Shown: positions 32,911-42,421, counted from the stretch's first letter. The stretch is 64,000 bases of DNA from Betaproteobacteria bacterium Ga0077532 (GCA_001464895.1 LNEE01000019.1:124001-188000), one strand, 5' to 3'. A program made the numbers and translations. The notes: generated by a model not told the origin, from the letters alone.

Positions 32911-35004
32911 ATGCATCGACCCTGCTGGCCGCTGCCGCGGCGCCGCACCGTCGCACTCGTGTCGTTGCTGGTGGCGCCAACGCTCCAGGCGCACCAGGAC
33001 GTGGAGGCCCCCGCCGTCAACGTGATCGGCCACTACGAGACGGCGGTCGGCAGTTCCGATGCCGCGAGCGAGGGGGGCGTCACCTCGAAACGGATCGAGA
33101 CCCGGCCGCTGCTGCGCACCGGTGAGGTGATCGAGCTGGTGCCGGGGATGATCGTCACGCAGCACAGCGGCGACGGGAAGGCCAATCAGTACTTCCTGCG
33201 CGGCTACAACCTCGACCACGGCACCGACTTCGCGATCTGGGTCGACGGCATGCCGGTCAACATGCCCACCCACGGCCACGGCCAGGGCTATGCCGACATC
33301 AACTTCATGATCCCGGAGCTGATCTCGAAGCTGGGCTTCCGCAAGGGGCCGTACTACGCGGAGGAGGGTGACTTCTCGTCGGCAGGCGTTGCGCGGATCC
33401 GCTATTTCGACAAGCTGCCGGCGAGCATCGCGAACGTCACGCTCGGTTCGAACAACTTCAAGCGCGGCGTATTCGCGAACTCCTCCGATCTCGGGTCCGG
33501 GACCCTGCTGTATGCGCTCGAGGCGGCGACGGCGAATGGCCCATGGGATCTCGAACAGAAGCTGAAGAAGCTGAACGGTGTACTTCGCTACACACAGGGC
33601 ACCGAACGGGAAGGCTTCAACGTCGCGCTGATGGGCTACGACTCGCAGTGGAACGCCACCGACCAGATTCCGCAGCGTGCCGTCGACCAGGGACTGATCG
33701 GTCGCTATGGGAATCTCGATCCGACGAATGGCGGCAAGACCTCCCGATACAGCCTCTCGTTCTCGGGGCGCACACCGTGGCGCAGTGGCGGGCTGCAGGC
33801 CGATGTCTACATGATCCGGTACGCGCTCGACCTCTGGTCCAATTTCACCTACTTCCTCGACAACCCCGTCAACGGCGATCAGTTCCAGCAGTCCGATCGG
33901 CGCACGGTCTACGGCTTCAACCCGAGCTACGCCTTCGCGACGCCATTCGCCGGGCTCGACAGCATCACGACGGTCGGCATGCAGACGCGCCACGACGCCA
34001 TCGATCGGGTGGGCCTCTACAGCACCGAGGCGCGACAGGTGCTATCGACCACCCGCCAGGACAAGGTCAGCCAGACCAGCATCGGGCTCTACGTGCAGAA
34101 CTCGACGCAGTGGCTGCCCTGGTTCCGCACATTGCTGGGTGCGCGCACCGACCACTATCGCTTCGACGTGAACAGCAACATCGTGGACAACTCGGGCAAG
34201 CGCACTGACACCATGGTGTCACCCAAGATGTCGCTCATCTTCGGTCCGTGGGCGAAGACGGAATTCTTCGTGAATGCCGGCCGGGGATTCCACAGCAACG
34301 ATGCCCGCGGCACCACCATTCGCGTCGACCCCACGAACACGGCGCTCCCGGTCGATCGCGTGAATCCGCTCGTGCGGACCCGTGGCGCTGAGCTTGGAAT
34401 GCGTACGGAGATCATCGACAACATCCAGAGTTCGATCGCCTTCTGGACCCTGAAGCAGGATTCCGAACTGCTGTTCATCGGCGACGCCGGCACGACGGAA
34501 GCGAGCCGCCCCAGCCAGCGCTCCGGGATCGAGTGGATCAACTACGCACGCCCGACGGAATGGCTGCTGATCGATGCCGAACTGTCCGTCACGCGGGCGC
34601 GGTTCTCGAACGATGATCCGGCGGGCAACCGCATCCCCGGCGCGGTGGATCGCGTGGCCACGCTGGGCTTCACGGTCGACGGTCTCGGCCCATGGTTCGG
34701 TGCGCTGCAGTTCCGCCATTTCGGACCTCGCCCGCTCATCGAGGACAACTCGGTGCGATCGCAGTCCACCACGGTCGCGAACCTGCGCACCGGCTACCAG
34801 ATCGACAAGAACCTGCGCGTGCACCTCGACATCCTGAACCTGCTCAACAGCCGGCGCGACGACATCACGTACTACTACGCTTCGTGCATGCGGAACGAGG
34901 TGGGCGTGGTGCCGGAATGCTCCGGCGGTGATGGTGTGAACGATCGCCATTTCCACCCGGTGGAGTCGCGCCAGCTCCGGGTGTCGTTGATCGGGCGCTT
35001 CTGA
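32911..35004 (+). CDS. TonB-dependent receptor, candidate nickel receptor
   Basis: The 697-residue receptor has a signal peptide ending in PTLQA, then a plug with LLRTGEVIELVPGMIVTQHSG, NQYFLRGYNLDHGTDFAIWV and the histidine-containing VNMPTHGHGQGYAD. The barrel ends with RVSLIGRF. ATG at 32911 is chosen because it starts the signal peptide; the same frame is open upstream without one. Divergence from nikR makes a nickel chelate the likely substrate, since NikR-controlled receptors of this kind have been predicted in several proteobacteria. Cobalt or another metal chelate is the alternative. A cysteine pair in the last extracellular loop (ASCMRN, PECSGG) may be disulfide-bonded. Confidence 0.85.
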   Translation: MHRPCWPLPRRRTVALVSLLVAPTLQAHQDVEAPAVNVIGHYETAVGSSDAASEGGVTSKRIETRPLLRTGEVIELVPGMIVTQHSGDGKANQYFLRGYNLDHGTDFAIWVDGMPVNMPTHGHGQGYADINFMIPELISKLGFRKGPYYAEEGDFSSAGVARIRYFDKLPASIANVTLGSNNFKRGVFANSSDLGSGTLLYALEAATANGPWDLEQKLKKLNGVLRYTQGTEREGFNVALMGYDSQWNATDQIPQRAVDQGLIGRYGNLDPTNGGKTSRYSLSFSGRTPWRSGGLQADVYMIRYALDLWSNFTYFLDNPVNGDQFQQSDRRTVYGFNPSYAFATPFAGLDSITTVGMQTRHDAIDRVGLYSTEARQVLSTTRQDKVSQTSIGLYVQNSTQWLPWFRTLLGARTDHYRFDVNSNIVDNSGKRTDTMVSPKMSLIFGPWAKTEFFVNAGRGFHSNDARGTTIRVDPTNTALPVDRVNPLVRTRGAELGMRTEIIDNIQSSIAFWTLKQDSELLFIGDAGTTEASRPSQRSGIEWINYARPTEWLLIDAELSVTRARFSNDDPAGNRIPGAVDRVATLGFTVDGLGPWFGALQFRHFGPRPLIEDNSVRSQSTTVANLRTGYQIDKNLRVHLDILNLLNSRRDDITYYYASCMRNEVGVVPECSGGDGVNDRHFHPVESRQLRVSLIGRF

Positions 35005-35016
35005 TCGGCGCGATGT

Positions 35017-36168
35017 TCAGCGGTGGGCGAGCGCCCGCGCCATGCGCGTGAGCGCCTCGTCGAGCATCGCGGGCGGGCAGGCGAAGTTGAGGCGCACGAA
35101 TCCGGGCGCTCCGAAGTCCGCGCCGTCATAGAGCCCGACGCCGGCCGCTTCGAACGCGGCAAGCGGGTTCGCGAGTCCGCTGCCGCGGCAGTCGATCCAG
35201 GCGAGATACGTGGCTTCCAGGGTCGCCATGCGCAGGCCCGGCATGGCTGCGATACGCGTCTGCACCGTCTGCAGGTTGGTCCGCAGTGCCTCCACGAGCG
35301 CGAGGCGCCAGGGTTCCCCGTCCCGGTACGCCGCGTACGTGGCGCGGATGCCGAATCCGGTGGGCCGATGGATCACGCCCTTCATCACGCGGTGGATCCG
35401 TCGCCGCAACTCGGGGTCGGCCACGATCGCGAAGGCCGTGCCGAGCCCTGGAAGGTTGAAAGTCTTCGAGGCGGCCATCAGCGTGATGGTGCGGCGTGCG
35501 GCATCCTCGCTCAACGAGGCGAACGGTACGTGGCGACGGGCCGGGTCGAGGACGAGCCCGCAATGGATCTCGTCCGAGCACACGACGAGATCGCGCCGCT
35601 CGCACACCTCGGCGAGCGCAGTCAGTTCCTCGCGCGTGTAGACGCGTCCGACCGGGTTGTGCGGATTGCACAGCAGGAAGAGCCGGCTGCGCGGCCCGAC
35701 GGCGGCATCGAGTGGCTCGGCCGGGAAGGTCCAGTAGCCGCCGGTCTCCGTCAGCGGCACCCGGACGCATCGGCGTTCCGCATTCACCGGTGCCGACAGG
35801 AAGGGCGGGTAGATCGGCACGCCGGTCAGCACGTCGTCCCCGGGTTCACCCACCGCGCGGCACACGATGTTGAGACCTGACACCAGACCCGGCATCCAGA
35901 CGAACCACTCCGGCAGCGGTGCCCAGCCGTACGAAGCGTCGAGTCGCGCGACGATCGCCTCGATCACCTCGGGCCCCGGTTCGACGTAGCCGAAGATGCC
36001 GTGCTCGACGCCTTCGTGCAGGTTCGCGATCACCTCGGGCGCCGTGCGGTAGTCCATGTCGGCCACCCACATCGGGATCACGTCGCGGCCGGCGAATCGG
36101 TCCCACTTGAGGCTCCACGTGCCGTGGCGATCGACGGGGGAGGTGAAGTCGTAGTGCGGATCGCTCAC
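35017..36168 (-). CDS. patB: PLP-dependent C-S lyase / aminotransferase, PatB/MalY type
   Basis: This is a cytoplasmic fold-type I PLP enzyme. The 383-residue sequence shows the MalY/PatB N-terminal block WSLKWDRF, PMWVADMDYRTAPEV, the aspartate/asparagine PLP contacts (LCNPHNPVGRVY, VCSDEIHCGLV) and the PLP lysine in AASKTFNLPGLG. Members cleave cystathionine or other cysteine conjugates to pyruvate, ammonia and a thiol. The start is GTG at 36168 with AGGAG upstream, 13 bases behind mfd; the upstream open frame is a shadow of mfd. It is likely co-transcribed with mfd. Confidence 0.9.
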   Translation of the reverse strand: MSDPHYDFTSPVDRHGTWSLKWDRFAGRDVIPMWVADMDYRTAPEVIANLHEGVEHGIFGYVEPGPEVIEAIVARLDASYGWAPLPEWFVWMPGLVSGLNIVCRAVGEPGDDVLTGVPIYPPFLSAPVNAERRCVRVPLTETGGYWTFPAEPLDAAVGPRSRLFLLCNPHNPVGRVYTREELTALAEVCERRDLVVCSDEIHCGLVLDPARRHVPFASLSEDAARRTITLMAASKTFNLPGLGTAFAIVADPELRRRIHRVMKGVIHRPTGFGIRATYAAYRDGEPWRLALVEALRTNLQTVQTRIAAMPGLRMATLEATYLAWIDCRGSGLANPLAAFEAAGVGLYDGADFGAPGFVRLNFACPPAMLDEALTRMARALAHR

Positions 36169-36181
36169 GGTGGACTCCTGT

Positions 36182-39100
36182 TCAACGGCGGTTCGGGACA
36201 GCGGGGGTTGGCGGCCGGGCTTCCACCGGTGCGGCGAGGTCCTTGAGGATCTCGCGCACGCGCACCACACGCATCGCGACCTCGGAGAGCTTCGTCTCGA
36301 TGCGCAGTTTCTCCGGCCCGGCGAGTTTCCAACCCTTGCGAGTCTGCACGAGCTGGATGATGCGTGCGGGTTCGACGGGCGGATTCGGCTTGAAGCCGAG
36401 CACGATGGCTTCGGGCGACGCATCGATGCGGATGATCCCGAGCGGCGCCGAGAGGATCCGCAGACGATGGGTCTCGACCATCGCGCGCGCGGCATCGGGC
36501 AGGCGACCGAAGCGATCGACCAGTTCCTCGGTCATCTTCTCTAGGTGATCGGCCGTCTCGCAGCTCGCGAGCCGCTTGTACAGCACCAGCCGTTCGTGGA
36601 TGTCGGGGCAGTAGTCCTCGGGCAGCAGCGCGGAGGTGTGCAGGTTGATCTCGATCGTCGCGTTGAGCGGCCCTTCGAGATCGGGTTCCTTGCCGGCCTT
36701 CAGCGAACGCACCGCGTGGTTCAGCAGGTCGATGTAGAGACTGAAGCCGATCTCCTGCAGCTCGCCGCTCTGCGATTCGCCGAGGACCTCGCCCGCACCG
36801 CGGATCTCGAGATCGTGCATCGCGAGGTAGAAGCCGGCGCCCAGCTCTTCCATCATCTGGATCGCTTCGAGGCGCTTGCGGGCCTGGGCGGTCAGCGCGT
36901 CGGTGTCGGGGGTCAGCAGGTATGCGTAGGCCTGGTGGTGCGAACGACCGACGCGACCGCGCAGCTGGTGCAGCTGCGCGAGGCCGAAGCGGTCGGCGCG
37001 GTTGATGATGATCGTGTTGGCGGTGGGCACGTCGATGCCCGTCTCGATGATCGTCGTGCACAGGAGCACGTTGAACCGCGCCTGGTAGAAGTCGCGCATG
37101 GCGAGTTCCAGTTCGCGCTCCGGCATCTGCCCGTGCGCGACGCGGATGCGCGCCTCGGGCAGCAGGGCCGCGAGCTTCGCTTCCCAGTTGCCGATCGTCT
37201 CGACCTCGTTGTGGAGGAAGTACACCTGGCCGCCGCGCTTCAGTTCGCGGAGCACGGCCTCGCGCACCAGCCCTTCGGAGTAGCGTGAGACGAACGTCTT
37301 GATCGCGAGACGCTTCTGCGGGGCCGTCGCGATCACCGAGAAATCGCGCAGGCCTTCGAGCGACATCGCGAGCGTTCGCGGGATCGGCGTCGCGGTGAGC
37401 GTGAGGACGTCGACCTCGGCGCGCAGCTGCTTCAGCAGTTCTTTCTGCCGCACGCCGAACCGATGCTCCTCGTCGATGATGACGAGGCCGAGGTTCTTGA
37501 AGCGGACATCCTTCGACAGCAGCTTGTGTGTGCCGATCGCGATGTCGACCGAGCCTTCCTCGATGCCCTTCAGCGCCGCGACGGTCTCCTTCGACGTGCG
37601 GAACCGCGACAGCTCCACGAGCCGCACGGGCCACTCGGCGAATCGGTCCGAGAAGTTGTGGAAGTGCTGTTCCGCGAGCAGCGTCGTGGGCACGAGCACG
37701 GCCACCTGCTTGCCGTCGGCGACCGCCACGAACGCGGCGCGAAGTGCGACCTCGGTCTTGCCGAAGCCCACATCGCCGCAGATGAGGCGATCCATCGGCT
37801 TTCCGGACTGCAGATCCTCGATCACCGACTGGATGGCGAGCGCCTGATCCGCGGTTTCCTCGAAGGCGAAACCGGCGCGGAACGCTTCGTAGTCGTGGTG
37901 CTTCAGCGTGAACGCGTGGCCCTGTCGGGCAGCACGCTTCGCGTAGAGGTGGAGGAGCTCGGCGGCCGTGTCGCGCACCTGCTTCGCGGCGCGCTTGCGG
38001 GCCTTCTGCCAGTCGCCGCTGCCGAGCTTGTGGAGGCCCACGGACTCCGGCGAGGCGCCTGCGTACCGGCTGATGGCCTGCAGCTGCGAGACCGGGACGT
38101 ACAGCTTGTCCCCGCCGTCGTACTCGAGATGCAGGAACTCCGCGGGGCCGTCGCCGAGATCCATCGACACGAGCCCGAGATAGCGACCGATGCCATGGGC
38201 CTCGTGCACGACCGGATCGCCGACCTTCACCTCGGACAGATCGCGCAGCACGTTCTCGGCGGAGGTGCGCCGTTCGCGGTCGCGGCCGTGGCGCGCGCGT
38301 GGCGTCGCGGCGTACAGCTCGGTCTCGGTGATGATCGCCACGCCGGTGTCCGGCAGCAGGAACCCGTCGTACATCGGCGCCACGGCGAGGGACAGCTTCG
38401 CGTCACCGGCGACGAACTGCGCGAAGTCGTCGACCGGCGTCGGCGCGAGTTCGTAGTCGGTCAGGAACTCCATCATCGTCTCGCGCCGGCCGAGGCTCTC
38501 CGCCGCCAGCAGCACGCGGCCGTCGAACGTCGCGACGAAGCGGCGCAGCGCATCGACCGGGTCGGTCGCGCGGCGGTCGACGGCAAGCGGCGGCAGCGCG
38601 ATGGCCGTCTTCCCGGTCGGCCGGCCGTTGCCGGCGCGGACCAGTTCGATCCGCGAGAACGGCTTCACGGCACCGAAGAACTCGTCCTCGCGGAGGTACA
38701 GGTCGGCGGGCGGAAGCAGCGGCTGGTTCGCGTCGCCGCGCAGCAGGTCGTAGCGCGACTGCGTGTCGCGCCAGAACTGCGCGGTCGCCTCCGCCACGCC
38801 GTCGTGCATGACCACGAGGGCGCTCTCGGGCAGGTAGTCCGACAGGACGGCAGTGTCGTCGAAGAAGAGCGGCAGGTAGTACTCGACGCCCGCCGGGATC
38901 ACGCCGTTGCCCATGTCCTTGTAGACGCGCCGCTTGGAAGGGTCCCCCTCGAACTCCTCGCGGAATCGTCGACGGAACTGGGTGCGGCCGGCTTCGTCGA
39001 CGGGGAACTCCCGTGCCGGGAGGAGCCGGACCTCGGGGACCTTGTAGATGCTCCGCTGGGTATCGACGTCGAACGTGCGGATCGATTCGATCTCGTCGTC

Positions 39101-39646
39101 GAAGAGATCGATCCGGTAGGGCACGACGGAGCCCATCGGGAAGAGGTCGATCAGGCCGCCGCGATAGCTGTATTCGCCTGGGGCCACGACCTGCGAGACG
39201 TTCGTGTAGCCCGCCATCGTGAGCTGCTCGCGGAAGGTCTCGGGATCGAGCTTCTCGCCTTGCCTGAAGAAGAACGTGTATGCCGACAAGTAGCTGCGCG
39301 GTGGGAGCCGCATGAGTGCCGTGGTCACCGGGACGATCACGACGTCGACGCCATCGTGGCTCATGAGGTGCAACGTCTCGAGCCGCTCCGACACGAGGTC
39401 CTGGTGCGGCGAGAAGTGGTCGTAGGGCAGCGTCTCCCAGTCCGGCAGCAGGTGCACGCGGAGCGTGGGGGCGAACCAGCGGACCTCGGCGAGGAGGCGC
39501 TGCGCATCGGTGGCGGTGGCGGTGATCACGGCCACCGGCTTGTGGGTGGCGGCGAGACCGGCGATGGCGAGGGCGTCGGCCGAGCCGGGCAGGGGATCGG
39601 CGACGTGACGTTGGCCCCGGGGCGGGACGGATGGGACGAGCAGCAT
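36182..39646 (-). CDS. mfd: Transcription-repair coupling factor
   Basis: Mfd removes RNA polymerase stalled at DNA lesions and recruits UvrA. The 1154-residue protein has the UvrB-homology N-terminus, the RNA-polymerase interaction domain around DGGDKLYVPVSQLQ, a RecG-like SF2 translocase with Walker A GDVGFGKTEVAL and DEEH box (VIIDEEHRFGVRQKE), TATPIPRTLAMS, RGRVGRS, and the C-terminal TRCF domain. ATG at 39646 begins MLLVPSVPPRG. TATAAT 29 bases upstream on the minus strand is a possible -10 element. It is divergent from a short-chain dehydrogenase gene. Confidence 0.97.
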   Translation of the reverse strand: MLLVPSVPPRGQRHVADPLPGSADALAIAGLAATHKPVAVITATATDAQRLLAEVRWFAPTLRVHLLPDWETLPYDHFSPHQDLVSERLETLHLMSHDGVDVVIVPVTTALMRLPPRSYLSAYTFFFRQGEKLDPETFREQLTMAGYTNVSQVVAPGEYSYRGGLIDLFPMGSVVPYRIDLFDDEIESIRTFDVDTQRSIYKVPEVRLLPAREFPVDEAGRTQFRRRFREEFEGDPSKRRVYKDMGNGVIPAGVEYYLPLFFDDTAVLSDYLPESALVVMHDGVAEATAQFWRDTQSRYDLLRGDANQPLLPPADLYLREDEFFGAVKPFSRIELVRAGNGRPTGKTAIALPPLAVDRRATDPVDALRRFVATFDGRVLLAAESLGRRETMMEFLTDYELAPTPVDDFAQFVAGDAKLSLAVAPMYDGFLLPDTGVAIITETELYAATPRARHGRDRERRTSAENVLRDLSEVKVGDPVVHEAHGIGRYLGLVSMDLGDGPAEFLHLEYDGGDKLYVPVSQLQAISRYAGASPESVGLHKLGSGDWQKARKRAAKQVRDTAAELLHLYAKRAARQGHAFTLKHHDYEAFRAGFAFEETADQALAIQSVIEDLQSGKPMDRLICGDVGFGKTEVALRAAFVAVADGKQVAVLVPTTLLAEQHFHNFSDRFAEWPVRLVELSRFRTSKETVAALKGIEEGSVDIAIGTHKLLSKDVRFKNLGLVIIDEEHRFGVRQKELLKQLRAEVDVLTLTATPIPRTLAMSLEGLRDFSVIATAPQKRLAIKTFVSRYSEGLVREAVLRELKRGGQVYFLHNEVETIGNWEAKLAALLPEARIRVAHGQMPERELELAMRDFYQARFNVLLCTTIIETGIDVPTANTIIINRADRFGLAQLHQLRGRVGRSHHQAYAYLLTPDTDALTAQARKRLEAIQMMEELGAGFYLAMHDLEIRGAGEVLGESQSGELQEIGFSLYIDLLNHAVRSLKAGKEPDLEGPLNATIEINLHTSALLPEDYCPDIHERLVLYKRLASCETADHLEKMTEELVDRFGRLPDAARAMVETHRLRILSAPLGIIRIDASPEAIVLGFKPNPPVEPARIIQLVQTRKGWKLAGPEKLRIETKLSEVAMRVVRVREILKDLAAPVEARPPTPAVPNRR

Positions 39647-39674
39647 GGGGACCAGACGGGCGGAACGGGCGCGG

Positions 39675-39680
39675 ATTATA
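39675..39680 (-). promoter_or_regulatory. Putative -10 element (TATAAT) before mfd
   Basis: TATAATCCGCGCC on the minus strand, 29 bases before the start. It has the same TATAATCC form as those before fbpC, the carbonic-anhydrase-like gene and adk. No -35 is evident. Confidence 0.4.
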
Positions 39681-39855
39681 GAGCGGTGCCCCAGCGCCGC
39701 GGCTGCGCATGCGTGGCCGATCCAGCCTCGACGCATAACCGTGGAGCGGGTAAGGTCCCGACGGATATGGACGAATCGGTCGACGGCAGGGCAAGCCCGG
39801 TGGGCCGCTCGCGCGACGTCCGACCAGACGACAACCAGAGAGAGGAGCAGATCGC

Positions 39856-40644
39856 ATGACCCAGGACCCGCTGTTTTCCGTCGAAGGCCAGGTCGTGCTC
39901 GCCATCGGGGCGAGCCGGGGTATCGGCAAGGCGCTCGCTGCCGGCTTCGCCGCCCGCGGTGCGCGCGTCGTCATCGCCGGGCGCGAGCAGGGCACCATCG
40001 ATGCGACGGCACGCGAACTGTCCAAGCGCGGCGTGGCCGAGGCGCGGGTGTGCGACGTCTCCAAGGCCGGGGACGTCACGGCCCTCGTGCAGCGCGTGAT
40101 GGCCGACCACGGTCGCGTCGACACATTGCTGAACGTGGCCGGCATGAACATCCGCAAGCGGGTCGAGAACTACACGATGGAAGAGTACGACCGCATCATC
40201 GACACCAATCTGCGCGGCCTCTTCATGGCGGCCCAGGCTGTGGGGCGGTGCATGCTGGGCCAGGGCGGCGGCTCGATCGTGAACATCGATTCCCTGAACA
40301 CCTACGCACCGCTCACGGGCGTCACACCCTACGCGATGAGCAAGGCGGGGCTGTCGATGATGACCCGCGGCATGGCGCAGGAGTGGGGGCCGCGGGGCGT
40401 GCGGGTGAACGCGATCGCCCCTGGTTTCTTCCCGACCGATCTCTCCAAGAAGCTGTGGGCAGAGCCGCGCATGAAGGAGTGGGCCGACCAGGTCACGCCG
40501 CTGCGACGGCTGGGTGACACGGAGGAACTCGTGGGTGCCGCTCTCTTCCTCGCCTCGAAGGCGGCGTCGTACGTGACCGGGCAGGTGATCCGGGTCGACG
40601 GCGGCGTCAGTGCGGGCCTCAACTGGCCGATCCCGCTCGACTGA
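39856..40644 (+). CDS. Short-chain dehydrogenase/reductase (gluconate 5-dehydrogenase-like)
   Basis: This is an NAD(P)-dependent oxidoreductase of 262 residues. It carries the cofactor motif GASRGIGKALA, NVAG, the serine in NIDSLNTYAPLTG, the catalytic YAMSK, and the end IRVDGGVSAGLNWP. The first glycine region reads AIGASRGIG rather than TGxxxGIG, a mild variation. The overall pattern resembles 2-deoxy-gluconate and gluconate 5-dehydrogenases, but the substrate is not certain. ATG at 39856 has GAGGAG upstream (GAGAGGAGCAG). Confidence 0.85.
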   Translation: MTQDPLFSVEGQVVLAIGASRGIGKALAAGFAARGARVVIAGREQGTIDATARELSKRGVAEARVCDVSKAGDVTALVQRVMADHGRVDTLLNVAGMNIRKRVENYTMEEYDRIIDTNLRGLFMAAQAVGRCMLGQGGGSIVNIDSLNTYAPLTGVTPYAMSKAGLSMMTRGMAQEWGPRGVRVNAIAPGFFPTDLSKKLWAEPRMKEWADQVTPLRRLGDTEELVGAALFLASKAASYVTGQVIRVDGGVSAGLNWPIPLD

Positions 40645-40709
40645 TCCCGACCCCTGCGGTGTTCAGATCCCCGTTCCCATGCCGTTACGCGTGAGGTTTC
40701 AGACGAAAA

Positions 40710-40740
40710 TTCATTGACAACCTATTGACAGCGCAATGAA
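40710..40740. promoter_or_regulatory. Inverted repeat in the AT-rich promoter region of parA
   Basis: TTCATTG, 17 bases, CAATGAA, with two TTGACA-like hexamers (TTGACA at about 40714 and 40726) between the arms. It lies 47 bases before parA and is a candidate promoter/operator, possibly for autoregulation by ParA. Confidence 0.5.
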
Positions 40741-40787
40741 CATTCGACCTCTCGGGGTGCGGGTGACTTGCGGAGGGGCTGCCGGCC

Positions 40788-41552
40788 ATGGCCAAGATCG
40801 CGGTCTTCAACCAGAAGGGGGGCGTCGGGAAGACCACGACATCCCTCAATGTTTCGGCGGCGCTCGCCCGTCGCGGCTTCCGACCGCTGAGCATCGACCT
40901 CGATCCGCAGTCGCACCTGTCGCAGATCTGCGGCACGGCGGCCGACGCCGCGGACCAGAGCATCTTCTCTTTCTACGAACGCGCCCGCCCACTCGGAGAA
41001 CTGATCCGTGTCGGCAACGGTGGCTGGGAGGTCATCCCGGCCCATGTGGAGTTGTCGAAGGTGGATTCCCAGTACGGGAAGGGACACAACGTCCTCAACC
41101 GGTTGAACTCGGGGATCCTCAAGGAGCAGTTGAACACCGGGCGCCCCATCGTCATCGACTGCTGTCCACTGCTTGGCGTGCTGTCCCTCAACGCGATCTT
41201 CGCCGCCGACCGTATTCTGGTGCCGGTCTCGGCCGACTATCTCGCAGTGAAGGGCGTGATGCAGGTCGAGCGGACGTTGAAGGCCCTCGAACACGTATTG
41301 CGGAAGCGGCTGCCGCGCCGCTACGTGATGACCCGCTTCGACGGGCGCCGGAAGATGTCGTGGGAGATCTACAACAGCATCACGGAACGCTTCGGCGACG
41401 AACTCTGCGAGACCCGCATCAGCGAATCGGTGAGCGTCGCCGAGAGCCCGGCAGCGAATCAGGATGTCTTCAGCCACGCGCCGGGCAGCCGGGGGGCCAA
41501 CGACTACGAGGCGCTGATCTCCGAACTGGAGTCGACCGGTTTCCTCTCCTGA
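40788..41552 (+). CDS. ParA-family ATPase without ParB partner
   Basis: The 254-residue P-loop ATPase has the deviant Walker A KGGVGKTTTSLN, the DLDPQSHLS Walker A' motif and Walker B VIDCCP. ParA proteins place cargo such as chromosomes, plasmids or chemotaxis clusters along the nucleoid. No parB or cargo gene is adjacent: the neighbours are an SDR gene upstream and a small convergent gene downstream. This looks like the orphan ParA group whose cargo is not known. The AT-rich region in front contains an inverted repeat. Confidence 0.88.
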   Translation: MAKIAVFNQKGGVGKTTTSLNVSAALARRGFRPLSIDLDPQSHLSQICGTAADAADQSIFSFYERARPLGELIRVGNGGWEVIPAHVELSKVDSQYGKGHNVLNRLNSGILKEQLNTGRPIVIDCCPLLGVLSLNAIFAADRILVPVSADYLAVKGVMQVERTLKALEHVLRKRLPRRYVMTRFDGRRKMSWEIYNSITERFGDELCETRISESVSVAESPAANQDVFSHAPGSRGANDYEALISELESTGFLS

Positions 41553-41577
41553 TTCGTCTACCGAGGACCGCCGCTGG

Positions 41578-41793
41578 TCAGTCCTGCCGCGAGATGAGCG
41601 AGATGATCCCGCCGAGGTCGAGGTTCTCCTCGCGACCGGTGCCCGGGGTGGACTCGCTGCATTCGAGCACCGTGCATCCCACGTACATCTGGAAGAGCTT
41701 GCGCTCGGCGTCCGCGCGATCCCGGCCCTGAATGAACAGCGCCTCGACCGTGAGACCGTTCTTCGTGCGGATCTTGAACTGGTACTTGATCAT
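41578..41793 (-). CDS. Small conserved hypothetical protein
   Basis: This 71-residue soluble protein begins MIKYQFKIRTKNGLTVEALF and includes RDRADAERKLFQMYVGCTVLECS. The pattern suggests a beta-beta-alpha-beta fold of a small ribosome- or nucleic-acid-associated type, but I recognise no family. ATG at 41793 is taken as the start because the conserved-looking part begins there; ATG at 41808 would add five residues. It is convergent with parA, with 25 bases between the stops. Confidence 0.6.
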   Translation of the reverse strand: MIKYQFKIRTKNGLTVEALFIQGRDRADAERKLFQMYVGCTVLECSESTPGTGREENLDLGGIISLISRQD

Positions 41794-41899
41794 CGCCCCC
41801 TCCCGCAAGTGCGCCCGAGGATACTCCGTGCGATGGGGGCGGAGATAGCACCCGACGAATCCGCCGTCGGGGATTCCCGACGGCAGACCGCGGGCACGG

Positions 41900-42421
41900 T
41901 CAGTCCGCGGCCCTGAGTTGCTCCCGGTACAGCGCGATCTTCTTCACGTAGTTGTCGGCGTTCCACCGGATCATCGCGATCTCTTCGTCGGTGACCTCAC
42001 GGATGATCTTCCCCGGCGCCCCCATCACGAGGGACCGGTCGGGAATCTCCTTCCCTTCGGTGATCAGGGAATTGGCACCGATAATGCAATGCCGCCCGAT
42101 CTTCGCCCGATTCATGATGACGCTCTTGATGCCCACCAGGGTGCAGTCGCCGACGCTACAGCCGTGGAGCATCACCAAGTGCCCCACCGTGACATCCTCG
42201 CCGAGGGTGAGCGCGAGACCGTCGTCGGTGTGCAGGACGGCACCGTCCTGGACGTTGCTGCGGGCGCCGATGGTGATGCGGTCGTTGTCTCCGCGCAGCA
42301 CCGCGTTGAACCAGACACTCGCCTGGTCCTCGAGGACGACGTCGCCGATCACCGCGGCGTTGGGCGCCACGTACGCGGAACTGCGGCACTGCACGTGCTT
42401 GTCGCCGAGACTGAATTTCAT
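41900..42421 (-). CDS. Gamma-carbonic-anhydrase-like hexapeptide protein (YrdA/PaaY family)
   Basis: The 173-residue left-handed beta-helix protein has the hexapeptide repeat pattern (AAVIGDVVL, ASVWFNAVLRGD, ITIGARSNVQDG). Metal histidines H64, H81 and H86 are all present (VLHTDDG, VGHLVMLHGC). The conserved RGD-N-Q set of gamma carbonic anhydrases is also visible. Many bacterial members show little CO2 hydration activity, so the role is open. ATG at 42421 is the start. TATAATCCGG lies about 62 bases upstream. Confidence 0.9.
   Translation of the reverse strand: MKFSLGDKHVQCRSSAYVAPNAAVIGDVVLEDQASVWFNAVLRGDNDRITIGARSNVQDGAVLHTDDGLALTLGEDVTVGHLVMLHGCSVGDCTLVGIKSVIMNRAKIGRHCIIGANSLITEGKEIPDRSLVMGAPGKIIREVTDEEIAMIRWNADNYVKKIALYREQLRAAD

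Noticed and set aside
39360-39370. CTCATGAG inside mfd, resembling the PQQ palindrome half-site
   Set aside because: Lacks the second arm at the right spacing and lies within a coding region.
37463-39859. 798-codon plus-strand open frame opposite mfd
   Set aside because: Antisense shadow; Mfd motifs lie on the other strand.
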